Below are positions 43,387 to 54,000 of a stretch of DNA of 64,000 nucleotides, piece by piece. The DNA lies in assembly GCA_934725015.1 (NCBI GenBank), contig CAKVAS010000005.1:124001-188000 (forward strand). The letters run 5' to 3'. The notes beneath the pieces were generated by a model. The model saw only the letters and a list, made by a program, of their open reading frames with translations, searched no databases and was not told the origin of the DNA. The position numbers and the translations under genes were made by a program. The DNA is from an uncultured Bacteroidales bacterium (lineage in GTDB: Bacteria > Bacteroidota > Bacteroidia > Bacteroidales > UBA932). Numbering within the stretch: the stretch's first letter is position 1; each line of letters starts with the position of its first letter.

Positions 43387-45075
43387 TCATAGTATCGTCG
43401 GCTTTATGAAGATGTTGAGCTTCGTTTCGGTCCTGTTCTTCTTCGTCTTGCCGAATACGGAGCGGAGCACCGGGACACGGGAGGCATAAGGAAGGCCTCT
43501 GGAGGAATTGTCCGTCAGGTTCTTCTCGATGCCGCCGAGCAGGACCATATCCCCGTCCTTGACCCTTATGATGGAAGTGAAGCTGCGCCTGGAGATTCCC
43601 GGAGGGGCATATTCGTCGTCCTTCGAGCCTGTGTCGGTGAACTCGTCCTGGCTGAGGCTGACCGTGAGGGTGATGGTGCTGTCGCGGCTCATGTACGGCG
43701 TGATGTCGAGGACGAAGTTCGCCTCGACGTTCTTCCACAGATAGGACTCCGACTGCAAGGGATTCTGCGTGCCGATGATGTTCACCTGACTTTCCTTGTA
43801 ATATTTCACCTCGCCGCTCTTCAGCACGGCCTTGTGACCGTTCAGAGTGGATAGCCTCGGCGTGGAGCGGAGCGAAATCCTGCCGCTCTCCTCAAGGAGC
43901 TGGAGGTCGGCATAGAAAAACTGAGAAACCTGTCCCAGATTGATTGAGCCGAGACCGCTGAACGACGCGAGCAGGCGGTTTATCGAGTCCGCGTTAAGCG
44001 TCAGGCCAAGCCCCGGCGAGAAAGTAGCACTGTTCTTTCCCTTCTCAGAACCGACTCCAAGCCCCAGCCCGAGGGACTGCGCGGAACTTGTCGTCGCATC
44101 CACAATCATCACGTCAATCGAAATCAGCGGAACGCTCACGTCTATCTCGGAAAGGAACGACAGGATTTCCGACGCCGCCTGTCTGTCTCCGCTGACGACG
44201 ACGCCGTTGAGGTCCGTGAACGGCGTGATTTCCATGTTCTGCTTCAGCGAAGACGGGATTATGTTCACGACATCCTCGACAGTCCTGTGCCTCATGGCAT
44301 AGACGACGGTTCCGGTCTGCGGAGACGCATCCTCCCGCTCGTCGAAGAACGCGGAAGAGAATGCGCCGCGTTCCTTTCCGCTCTCGAACAGACACCACGA
44401 ATCTCCTTCCCGGCGGGCAGAAAGCACATTCACGGCCGCGATGGTCTTCACGGCCTCGTCGAGTGTCATTCCCGTTCCGAACGCCGACACCTGCCGCTCG
44501 GCCAATGAATTGGGATAAAGGAGATTGCATCCGGTCACTGCATTGAAGCGGCGCGCCACTGCATCAAGCGTGCAGGCCGAGATGTCGAAGGAAAACGCCG
44601 TGCTGTCCGCAGAGTCACGGAAAAACCTGACCTCCGGGGCCGGCACTGGAGGAACGAAGTCAGTCAATGCGACTATATCCCCGGAAAATGTCGCCTCTAT
44701 GCCTTTCTCGTTACAGATGAATGCCAGAACATCGCAGACCGGTATTTTCTGGATATTGCAGGTAATCGTCTTTCGCTTGTCGAAGTTTATGGCGATGCTC
44801 AGCCCGTTCGATATGGCAATGCCCTTCATGAGTTCGGCGACCGAGAAGTTGGTCACTGAGACATCTATCTCATTATTGTAGGCAGGGATTCTTTCGGCCA
44901 GGGCGGAAAAGTTCCGGCGCAGAAGCCAGGCGCGGGATGTCGAATCTGCGGCGGGGAGACACGACGGGAAGGCCGATGACCGGCTATGCTTGGGGCAGGT
45001 TCCGAAGAGCCGGGCCGGACTCAGAATGAGGAGGCAGGCCAGACTTAAAATCAGGGAGAGAAGGCAGCGTTTCAT
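43387..45075 (-). CDS. Secretin, outer-membrane channel (GspD/PilQ-like)
   Basis: 562 residues with an N-terminal signal. Residues about 60-135 form an STN/N0-like domain (NGLSIAINFDKRKTITCNIQ), N-domains follow with VEDVVNIIPSSLKQNMEITP, and the C-terminal secretin domain carries ISLRSTPRLSTLNGHKAVLK, GDMVLLGGIEKN and the signature GLPYASRVPVLRSVFGKTKK. It forms the multimeric gate through which T2SS substrates or pili cross the outer membrane. At 562 residues it is short for GspD (one fewer N repeat). It lies 8 bp after the ATPase gene and 43 bp before RHS1. Confidence 0.93.
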   Translation of the reverse strand: MKRCLLSLILSLACLLILSPARLFGTCPKHSRSSAFPSCLPAADSTSRAWLLRRNFSALAERIPAYNNEIDVSVTNFSVAELMKGIAISNGLSIAINFDKRKTITCNIQKIPVCDVLAFICNEKGIEATFSGDIVALTDFVPPVPAPEVRFFRDSADSTAFSFDISACTLDAVARRFNAVTGCNLLYPNSLAERQVSAFGTGMTLDEAVKTIAAVNVLSARREGDSWCLFESGKERGAFSSAFFDEREDASPQTGTVVYAMRHRTVEDVVNIIPSSLKQNMEITPFTDLNGVVVSGDRQAASEILSFLSEIDVSVPLISIDVMIVDATTSSAQSLGLGLGVGSEKGKNSATFSPGLGLTLNADSINRLLASFSGLGSINLGQVSQFFYADLQLLEESGRISLRSTPRLSTLNGHKAVLKSGEVKYYKESQVNIIGTQNPLQSESYLWKNVEANFVLDITPYMSRDSTITLTVSLSQDEFTDTGSKDDEYAPPGISRRSFTSIIRVKDGDMVLLGGIEKNLTDNSSRGLPYASRVPVLRSVFGKTKKNRTETKLNIFIKPTIL

Positions 45076-45083
45076 ATATCAGG

Positions 45084-46445
45084 TCACATGGTGTTCAGGA
45101 TTGGGGCAATCTCCTCAAGCGAGGTCTCCCCGGATTCATAAAGGGCCAGCGCGGATTCGCGGAGCGTCCGCACGCCTTTCTGAGACAGGATGCCGCTGAC
45201 GTCGCGGGCATTTTCGCGGACGGCGTAGGACAGGGAATCGTCAATGCGGATGACCTCATAGATGGCCTTGCGGCCGAGGTAGCCGGTGTAGTGGCACTGC
45301 GGGCAGCCAACGGCCTTGCCGGAGGAGGACTTGCAGTGAGGACAGAGAAGCCGGACAAGCCGCTGCGCGACGCAGGCGACGAGGGTCTCTGAAATCAGGT
45401 AGGGATGGACACCCATGTCGGCGAGCCTCGTGATGCAGCCCCACGCGCTGTTCGTGTGCAGGGTGGAGAGCAGGAGGTGACCGGTCAGAGAGCTGCGGAC
45501 TGCCATCTCGGCGGTCTCCTCGTCGCGGATTTCCCCAAGCATGATGATGTCCGGGTCCTGGCGCAGGAAAGTCCGCAGAGCCACCGGGAATGTCAGCCCG
45601 ATTTCCTCCTTGAGCTGAACCTGGTTGATGCCGTCGAGGGTGTATTCAATCGGATCCTCGATGGTGAGGATGTTGTTGTCGCCCCGGTTCAGCCGCTCAA
45701 GCGTCGCATAGAGCGTCGTGCTCTTTCCCGAGCCGGTCGGACCGCTGATGAGCACAAGCCCGTGGGGACGGCCGACCGCGTCGAGATAGTCCCGAAGCTG
45801 ACGCTCGTCGAAGCCCAGTTCATCAAGGGAGATGTGCCGCCCGTCACGCGAGAGCAGGCGCAGGACTATCTTCTCCCCGTAAATCGTCGGCATCACCGAT
45901 GTCCGGATGTCAAACTTGACGTCGCCACGCGAATACATTATCCTCCCGTCCTGCGGAAGCCTCTTCTCCGCGATGTCGAGGTTCGACATGATTTTGATCC
46001 GGTTCACGATGCCCGGATAGCGGTCGCGTCCGACGACATGGCGCTCAATCAGCTTCCCATCCACCCGGAAGCGCACCCGGCACCTGTGCTCCGAGGGTTC
46101 AAGGTGAATGTCGCTCGCACGCACACGGAATGCCTCCTCCACGAGTTCCCCGACAAAGTCCTGCCCGCCCAAGGCTTCACTCTCTGAATGCTCCTGCACG
46201 CCGGTCTGCCGGTAGTTTGAGGACAGCAGCCTCGTCAGTTCGTCCGGAGCCACGGGATGCAGCGAGAGCCGCAGTCCATACACCGTCTCAACCTCCTCAA
46301 CGACAGCGTCATAGGCCTTCCCCTCGTCGCAGTAGCACGCCACCTCTCCGTCAGATTCCCGTCCGAACGGGACAAGGCGGTAGTAAAAGGCCTCGTCACC
46401 GGTGAACAGCTGCAGGGCCTCAGTCGAAATCTTTTGTGGTTGCAT
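45084..46445 (-). CDS. Secretion/pilus assembly ATPase (GspE/PilB-like)
   Basis: 453 residues. A short N-domain precedes ASDIHLEPSEHRCRVRFRVD. Walker A GPTGSGKST lies near 236, the Asp box at DPIEYTLDGINQVQ, Walker B at DPDIIMLGEIRDEETAE, the His box at TGHLLLSTLHTNSA, and a four-Cys zinc site at LCPHCKSSSGKAVGCPQCHY. All catalytic parts are intact. It powers extension of the pseudopilus from the cytoplasmic side. The zinc site marks it as GspE/PilB rather than the retraction ATPase PilT, and no PilT is in the window, which favours secretion over twitching. Confidence 0.94.
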   Translation of the reverse strand: MQPQKISTEALQLFTGDEAFYYRLVPFGRESDGEVACYCDEGKAYDAVVEEVETVYGLRLSLHPVAPDELTRLLSSNYRQTGVQEHSESEALGGQDFVGELVEEAFRVRASDIHLEPSEHRCRVRFRVDGKLIERHVVGRDRYPGIVNRIKIMSNLDIAEKRLPQDGRIMYSRGDVKFDIRTSVMPTIYGEKIVLRLLSRDGRHISLDELGFDERQLRDYLDAVGRPHGLVLISGPTGSGKSTTLYATLERLNRGDNNILTIEDPIEYTLDGINQVQLKEEIGLTFPVALRTFLRQDPDIIMLGEIRDEETAEMAVRSSLTGHLLLSTLHTNSAWGCITRLADMGVHPYLISETLVACVAQRLVRLLCPHCKSSSGKAVGCPQCHYTGYLGRKAIYEVIRIDDSLSYAVRENARDVSGILSQKGVRTLRESALALYESGETSLEEIAPILNTM

Positions 46446-46450
46446 AATTC

Positions 46451-46555
46451 TTAATATCGTTTAGGTCTTATATACCCCAGTGCACAGATTAAAGCCATTA
46501 TAACATAGATAATTATTAGCATCATCCATTCTTTCGACTTTCCTATCCAGAAACC
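46451..46555 (-). other. In-frame hydrophobic continuation beyond an immunity gene stop
   Basis: Directly after the TAG (46556-46558) of the Imm26-like gene the same frame stays open for 34 codons: GFWIGKSKEW, then MMLIIIYVIMALICALGYI, then RPKRY and TAA at 46451-46453. The hydrophobic stretch looks like a second membrane helix with a basic end. It may be the severed end of a longer protein or a separate small peptide starting at the double ATG. No other feature was recognised in this 110-bp gap before the GspE gene. Confidence 0.45.
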
Positions 46556-47089
46556 CTACAGCGTGAACAATGCCGCGAATATCAACAAAAGGACAATTAT
46601 CAAGGGAAGTGACCCCTCATCCTTACATTTTGAGGCATAATCCCCCTGCTCCAAACGCAATAGTATTCGTTCGGGAAATACCATGACACCGGGCCAATAG
46701 TTCCTCTTTTTCCAAGGAACAAATGGAGTCCAATAACAACGGCCGCCAACTTTCCAAACATTCCAGGACAAGGCTCCTTTCCAAAGCCAAAAGACTTGTC
46801 GCCTGTAATCTGAAGAAACCGGTGCAGTTGCATACAAAGTCCAAAAACCATCTCTTATCCCCACATACACAGAAGTATGAGAATACAACACCACATCATC
46901 CGCCAGAATCTTTTCCAATGAAATATTTTCTTCGGCGGAATATCGGTGGCTATATACACAGATAATGTCACTATCCAATGCGTATTCATCAATTGCCACG
47001 AACTGAAAATACTGACGTCTGTCATCCGGCCATCTTATTTCAAAGACATCTCCGGGAACCGGTTTTCTATGTTTCATTGTTTTTACCAT
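46556..47089 (-). CDS. Imm26-like immunity protein with membrane tail
   Basis: 177 residues. KPVPGDVFEIRWPDDRRQYFQFVAIDEYAL followed by DIICVYSHRYS matches the start of the immunity protein 26 family as I know it (GDVFEIPL...G.yayaqVl...). The C-terminus SLPLIIVLLLIFAALFTL is a membrane anchor, which is unusual for that family and would place the protein at the membrane. After an in-frame TAG the frame continues into a second hydrophobic segment. It lies 110 bp upstream of the GspE gene and 33 bp downstream of the other RHS2-linked gene; its toxin partner is unproven. Confidence 0.65.
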   Translation of the reverse strand: MVKTMKHRKPVPGDVFEIRWPDDRRQYFQFVAIDEYALDSDIICVYSHRYSAEENISLEKILADDVVLYSHTSVYVGIRDGFWTLYATAPVSSDYRRQVFWLWKGALSWNVWKVGGRCYWTPFVPWKKRNYWPGVMVFPERILLRLEQGDYASKCKDEGSLPLIIVLLLIFAALFTL

Positions 47090-47122
47090 TTTGTATGTAA
47101 CACATTAGGAACAGGATGCTTA

Positions 47123-48061
47123 TTACATAAAAACAAAGAAAGGGTCATTGCAACAAAAGAATACGGCCTCAAAATTATCATAGCCAAGCGTATCATACAA
47201 CCAGTCGAAAACCGGCTGACCGTCCCTTATTGACAGAACGATGTTTTCATACACATAGACGCCCTCCGTCGGAACGCTCGGAACGGCATTCGCTTCGTCA
47301 TCCTTTATTCTTCGAGGAATCTTGTCCGATATGTGATTGACATACATCATGTAGGCATCCCCATGCCATGACGAAACCAGCGGAGCGGAAAGTTCCAGCG
47401 GCAGTTCATGCCTTTTTATCCTAACGCCACGACGAGTTCTTTTGCAAGGTAACGCATTCATCAGCAGCATCCGATCATCTTTCTGCATCCATATTCCCCA
47501 AACGCCCCTTATCACAAAGAAGTTCCATCCGTCGTGCAGCTTCATGAAACGGACAAGAGTCTTATATTCCGCCAGAGCATTTCGACGATGCCCCTCCGGA
47601 GATATTGGAATGACACTGTTGATAAATGCATACTCAAATTCGTCATTATTCAGATTTTCATAATCCATTACCCATGGCCATTCATAGCCTGTACTATATT
47701 TTGTAAGGGGAAATTCCGTCACAAGCCGATTAAGTTTGCCTGACATGAGTACATGCCGATATAGCAAGATTCCGTTATCGATGACAGAGACTCGTCCTAT
47801 CGAATCACGCTCCAACAATTCTGATAAAACCTTTGTTTTCCGTAACTTCTTCCAGTTAATGCATCTGACCGGCAATGCATATGCAACCAAAGCCGTGTCT
47901 GAATCCGAGATATTCCCAACTTCGTCTTCATCAAACTGACCGCGAGAGCGGGCGAACTCAGCAGCATCCATAAATAAACGACCGCGAGACGGCAGGCTGT
48001 CACAGACATTGATTGTCAACATCTGCAACAACGCCAATAATATGTTAAGAGTTAATTCCAT
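47123..48061 (-). CDS. Putative RHS2 immunity protein
   Basis: 312 residues, no recognised family. The hydrophobic N-terminus MELTLNILLALLQMLTINVC could be a signal or lipoprotein signal (Cys20), which would place it in the periplasm. The body is mixed alpha/beta and rich in aromatic residues (HDGWNFFVIRGVWGIWMQKD). It begins 6 bp after the RHS2 stop, the position of a cognate immunity gene. If truly periplasmic it would protect against a protease-type tip during export. Function inferred from context only. Confidence 0.6.
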   Translation of the reverse strand: MELTLNILLALLQMLTINVCDSLPSRGRLFMDAAEFARSRGQFDEDEVGNISDSDTALVAYALPVRCINWKKLRKTKVLSELLERDSIGRVSVIDNGILLYRHVLMSGKLNRLVTEFPLTKYSTGYEWPWVMDYENLNNDEFEYAFINSVIPISPEGHRRNALAEYKTLVRFMKLHDGWNFFVIRGVWGIWMQKDDRMLLMNALPCKRTRRGVRIKRHELPLELSAPLVSSWHGDAYMMYVNHISDKIPRRIKDDEANAVPSVPTEGVYVYENIVLSIRDGQPVFDWLYDTLGYDNFEAVFFCCNDPFFVFM

Positions 48062-48067
48062 ATATCA

Positions 48068-51000
48068 TCAAAGCTTAAAAATGTTTATGAGATTATACAA
48101 GTTATTAAAATTATACTTAATTCGCCCTCCTACTCCAGAAGGATTCATCAACCACATCTTTATACGAAAATTATCATAAATAACAATTTTGCTGATTGCC
48201 GTCGAATGTCCCATTCCTTTCCATAATCTCATTTCATATATCATGACATGATTATTTTGCATTCTATCTGCAATTAAATCCGCATATTCCAAAACCTTAT
48301 CCATAGGCAACAATGACTCGTTCCTCTTCAATTCATAACTCGCAGACATCCCATTATTTCGATACATATCTCCCAATGTTTTATCACATAATTCTGCATT
48401 CGGATAATTCTGTCGCAATACAGCCACATCATCTGTCGAGCCATTGTAATATGTGTCGATTGAACGGAAGGTCTCATAACGGCAATCCAGTTCTCCCACC
48501 TGATTCATCTGTGGCAAATCTATTGACACACTGCGCACAATTCGCCCTCCGTGAAGAAAATTTCGTCCGTCCTTGACTGCGCTTATACCACCAGCCAGAC
48601 CAGTGCACAAACCTCCAGCCAAGCCTCCACCTATAGCTCCAAGAGCAGCTATTCCCAAAGACTTGCCAAAATTTTCACCACTTATCAGACTATTACCTAA
48701 ACCATTTATAAAGCCACCTGCCGCGCCACTTGCAGCCCCTATCTTAAATCCAGTCGAAAAACACGAAAGTGCAGTTGCAGCATTTGAAGTGCCCCATAAT
48801 CCTGCAGAGAATCCAGTGCCTGCAAGACTGGAACTAACACCGGCGCCGATGCCGGCACTAACCGCCCCTGCAAATGCGCCAACTGCAAAATATCCTAAAC
48901 CTTTCCATGTAAATTCGCAACCATTGGCAAGCCAATTCACGATGCCACCAACAGCTGCACCGATTATCAGATGCCAGTATTCTCCACTTGGGTCAGTGTA
49001 ACTCAACGGATTGTTGAGGCCGTAGGAGTAGCGGTTGAAGGACTGGGTGAAGTCAGGAGCCTGCACATACGGGTCTGGCGAGAGGAAGCGGCAGAGGAGA
49101 GGGTCGTAGAGACGGGCGTTCATGTTGATGAGGCCGAACCACGGGAGGTGCTCGTGACCGGTGAAGCCCCGGCCGAGGTAGAGCGTCGGCTCTGTACCCG
49201 GAGCGTAAATCTCCTGCGTTTCAGGGTCGCGCAGCCGTCCCCACGGGTCGTAGCTGTACTCGGCGAGGAGCGTGCCGTCGGCCGTCACGATGTGGGTGAT
49301 GCTGCCGAGATAGTCCCTGCCTATGTTCAGAGGTGTCCAGCTGCCGGAGCCCTCGCGGACGAGAACCATCGGGGCGGAGTAGGCGTCGCCGCCGAGGTAG
49401 AGGCGTTCGGTCGATGCGCCGCCGGACCTGATGTCCTGCTCGTAGCGGCCGCCGATGTAGTAGCGCGTGAGTTCAGGCGAGACGCCCTCGGCGTAGAGCA
49501 TCTTCACGCGGTCGCCGCTGCCGTTGTAGGTGAACGACGCGCTCTTTCCGCCCTCGACAAGGCGAGACGGACGGCCGTAGCAGGTGTAGCTGACGGTCTG
49601 CTCGCGGGACGGGACGAGGGAGTCGTCCTCCGGGGTGAGGGAGGTCACCTGATACGGGCGGTCAGAGTTGCCATAAGCCATCTCGCCTATGCCTCCGACT
49701 GAAGTGACATTGCCGGACGATGAGTAGCAGACTGTCCTGTCATCCATTTTTACAAGACGGTTCAGAGCGTCATAGTTGAACGATTCCGACAAATTGCGGG
49801 TGTTGTCCTTTCGGGAATCAAGGTTGCCGGAGAGAAGCCTGAAACTATATTCAAAGTCCATAACGCCGTCAATCTTCCGGGAAACCGGCATACCTGAACT
49901 GCTGTAGCCGTACTCCCTCGTGACCTCCCCGGTCGTAACACGCAGCGGCATCCCCAAGTCGTTCTCTTCCTCAAGACGCATAACAACAGTTCCCTCCGAG
50001 AGAACAATGCCGATGCCATGTCCGTTTGAATAGAGGTAGTTCTCTGTCGCGATGTCACCCGACTGAGCCGTATATCTTATGCTGTTCACGCGACTTCCCG
50101 CTCCATAAGCATAGTTCTTCAACAGCCACTTCCCATCCGGAACAGTTTCCTTTTCCGTCAGAACGCGGTCGTATCGGTCGTAGGTGTAGGTCTTGGAAGT
50201 TCCGTTAGTCGAGACTTCGGAAGCGAGCCGACCGTAACTGTCATAACTATATGAGGTCGAATACTCTCCGAGTCTGTCAGTCTTTGTGAGTCGCCCGAAC
50301 TTGTCAAAATAAGACACAATCTGTCCGTTTGGATTCGTCTGCGTGCGCACCGACGTGCCGTCCGCATTCCATGCCGTCGTGTCGGTCTGCACTCCGGCGC
50401 TCGGGTCATCAATCCTAATACGCCGTCCATAACGGTCATAGCCGAATGTTGTTGTAACGCCTCCTGCCACCACAGACGACGGCTGGGCGTCATCGCGACG
50501 AATGTAGGTGATGGAACCACCCGGATCATCTACTTGCCAAACATTCCCGAGAGCATCATACTTCACAGTCTTGCTTATACCATTGCGCCACTCGGTGACG
50601 GTGTTTCCTGAATAGATGCGACGGGTTGTCTTGTCCGGAGTCGAGACTATCGTCGAACGTCCGTAATTATCATACGAATAGTATATCCATGCAGCAGGTC
50701 CCGGTCCCCTATACGGCATTGTTTCACGGGACAGCTGCCCCTTGGAATCATAGGCATAGTCCGTCTTCTGCCATTGCCCGTCAAAGCGGAGGTTTTCAGT
50801 ATGGACTTTGCGACCAATTCCGTCATAATGTGTGACTGTCGTAGGGGCGACATTGGACGACTCCGTCACTGTGAGGATTCCTTGACCACCCCATGCGAGT
50901 GTCCGTGTCGTAATTGCGCCGTCCGGGGTTTCTATACGAAGGACATTACCCAATGCGTCGTAAGAAATTCTTGTCGTGTCGCCGTGGTGGTTCACGATGT

Positions 51001-54000
51001 GCTCCGGCTTTCCGAAGCGGTTGTAGTCCGCATAGCGCGTCACCAGCCCGAGGGCATCGGTCTCGGAGGTCAGAAAATGTCCGTCAGAAGTGTAGGTCCG
51101 GCTGACGCCGACATACTCGGAGGCGCCAAAGTTAGCTGTGCGTTCCGACAGGACATTGCCGAAATCATCGTATTCATAACAAGTTTCTGAAACTGTCTTT
51201 GTCTGGTCAAATTCGTCATTGACAAAAACTGATGCCCCCGATGCCGTACCCGTTGGGCTTGCCGTTGTGAATTTTCCTACAGAACCACGGCGCGATTTCT
51301 TATACACCAGCCTGCATCTGTCATCATATTCGTATTCCGTCTTCCATGAAATGTTACCAAGTGTCCTTGCGATTACATGAGGGTTGATTCTTGAACCTAT
51401 AGTATATTTTGCTGTCAGTTCCGCATCCGTGAGTCCCAAGACATATTTTTCTTTTGTCAGAGAATTGCTGTAGGAATATGTTGTTCGTTCACCTTTTGTC
51501 GTTCCTGTACCTATTCTCTTGACAATAACCTTCTTCACCGGTAAATCATAATCACCATAAGCAAGTTTCGTTGTAGTCATGACATTCGTCAAGCTGTCAG
51601 CGTGTTCCGACATTATCAGACGGGGATTCATTTTCCCATATTCCGTGCTGTTTGCATCATAAGTGTTCACGATTGTCTCGAACGGCGTGTCAGGAGAGCT
51701 GAGCAGGGCCTTCGAGGAACGGAGCGGAACACCTAGTTTCTCCGGGGCATTTTCCTGAACCGAAACCACCTCCGCGACTTTGTCCTCGCAGCGAACCTTG
51801 CCGAAGCCGCAGAATCCGAGGCCGCCGCTGCCGGAGACCGCATCATAGTAGGTGTATTCCGCATCCGCGACCCTGTGACCTGTTTTGTCCGGGTTGCCAT
51901 AAGTCGTGGTTTTATGCAGGAGAGCAAGCGGGAAGGCAACTCGTGCGAACCCGTCCGCGCTCGAATATGAACGGTTGCCGTCATTGCCATATACAGCATC
52001 CGAGTCCATCAGGTTGGCATATTCATTTGTCTGGAGCACTCCGTAGCTGTCCTCCATCTCGGCGACAAGACGGTTCGCGCCACGGTTGTCTGAAAACTTG
52101 TAGCTCGTAATCGTATGCCCGTCAATGGTCATGAGGCCGCTTATTGCGTTATATCCGAGTATATTGTTGTAAATCACGCCTTTTGAGGACGGCATAGAGG
52201 CTGTGGAGAATATCGCGGATTCACTGTAGAAATTTCCGTTGTCGTTCAGATGGCACCGAAGTTTCTTTCCACGGAAGCACAGCATATCAGAAAGCCCGTC
52301 ACGGTTCACATCCATGAACATATATCCGTCTCCCGGACGGCGCTGCCCCAGATTGAGCACCGTTCGTTCAAATTTCTCACCCGTATATGAATATATCGAC
52401 CACTCCGACCCGCCGTCAATAATGCCGCCTACGGAACCGGGCGAGCCGGTGCCTGTGTTTCCTCCACTATAGTTCGGGTCAAGGTAGGTTTCTCCCGGAG
52501 GAACCACGATGTCGAGGTAGCCGTCGCCGTTCCAGTCGGCACAATAGTACGGTTTTCCGATTAAGGAGCCGTAGTTCAGGCCCTGGACTGTCTTGTAAGG
52601 GTCCATCGTCACAAGTCCTGAAGAATACGCGGCAGTCGTACTGACACGGTGATAGACCGAATATCGGTACAGCGTTATACCTCCGTTGGGTTCAATATAG
52701 CATAACTCCGTTTTGCCGTCATTATCAAGGTCACAGGCAAACATTTGGGACAAAGCGACAAGGTCTATGTGAGAACGGTCCGTGCATTTGCCGGTATTCA
52801 AATCAACGATTGCAGTCCTTGAAGTTCGCTGTACTCCACGGAAGTCCCTATTCAGAGACACGGCCACCATGTGGGCTCCGACCCCGTCAAATTTCCCGAA
52901 CAGATAGGTTCGTTGGTAAGGACTTACCCAATAGTCATCATCCTCAGACTTGTCCCTTATCACGCCATAGGTTTTTATATCAAAGGAACGGCTATCGAAT
53001 CTTCTTGCCCCTGCATTATAGTCATATATTGTGATTCTCAGCTTTGTATAGTCTCCGTCTGTCCCGACAAAATTAACCTTTACAATCTCATCCACGCCAT
53101 CGTCATCAACGTCCAATGTTTCAATCGCCTGGAAACCAGCCTCCACATCCATAATAATTTCCGTAGTACTGGATGACACATCCGGAATTACAACTATCTT
53201 GTCGGTTGCATTATAGCCACTCCCATACTTATAGAAATAACTTTTCTTAAATGCAGACGAGGCTGCCATAGAGGCAATCTGCACATAATTGCTCTTGTCC
53301 GGCAGAATAATCACCCCGTCCGAAGTCGCACCGCTGAGGAACCGTCCGCGCAAATATCTCAGGTCCCCGGCAGGGAGGATGCTTACATTCCGAGTATGGG
53401 CGACATAGAAGTCCGGACTGTCCGCAGGCTGCTCCTGATAGTGGAAGCGAAGAGGACGAAGGCCGGTCTCCCCCATCCGGCATCCGATTGAAGCGAGCAG
53501 GTTTGCACCGAAGCGCGACTCGTGCGTCAGGGTGTATGTGTAGAGATTGTCGTCACCAGAGTTGGAGCGGACGGCTTTCAGAAGCTTGCGGCACTGGATT
53601 TTCTGACCTGCGTAGTACGAAATCGTCCCGGAATCGACACTCTCATAATCAAAGTATATCCTGCCGGTCGGTACTCCATACTTATCGTAGTTATAGAAAA
53701 TGGTCGAGGGATAATAAATACCGGTTGGCTCCTGACAGTCGTAGAAGAAGTCTATGACCGTTCCGTTGATGTCCCTCATCTTCGTCAGGGGATATGAAAT
53801 CCGGTTGGAAGAGTTCTGAGCATTGGACGGGAATCCATACACAGCCTTGGAACCGTTTGGATAGAGGACATCAAACCAGACAGTCTTGCCGTTTACCACA
53901 TGAGGACAGACAAGGATGTGACCGCGTGCCGTCTCATACGGATAGTCCCCGGAAAGTTCCTCAATCGAGGATTTCACAATCGGCACGCCGTCAAGGGCGA

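Noticed and set aside
30260..46445. A type IV pilus for twitching motility
   Set aside because: No PilT retraction ATPase or PilM-like gene was found, a GspK-like protein without Glu+5 is present, and the GspG-like protein has the calcium loop typical of T2SS; still, a pilus-like function cannot be fully excluded.
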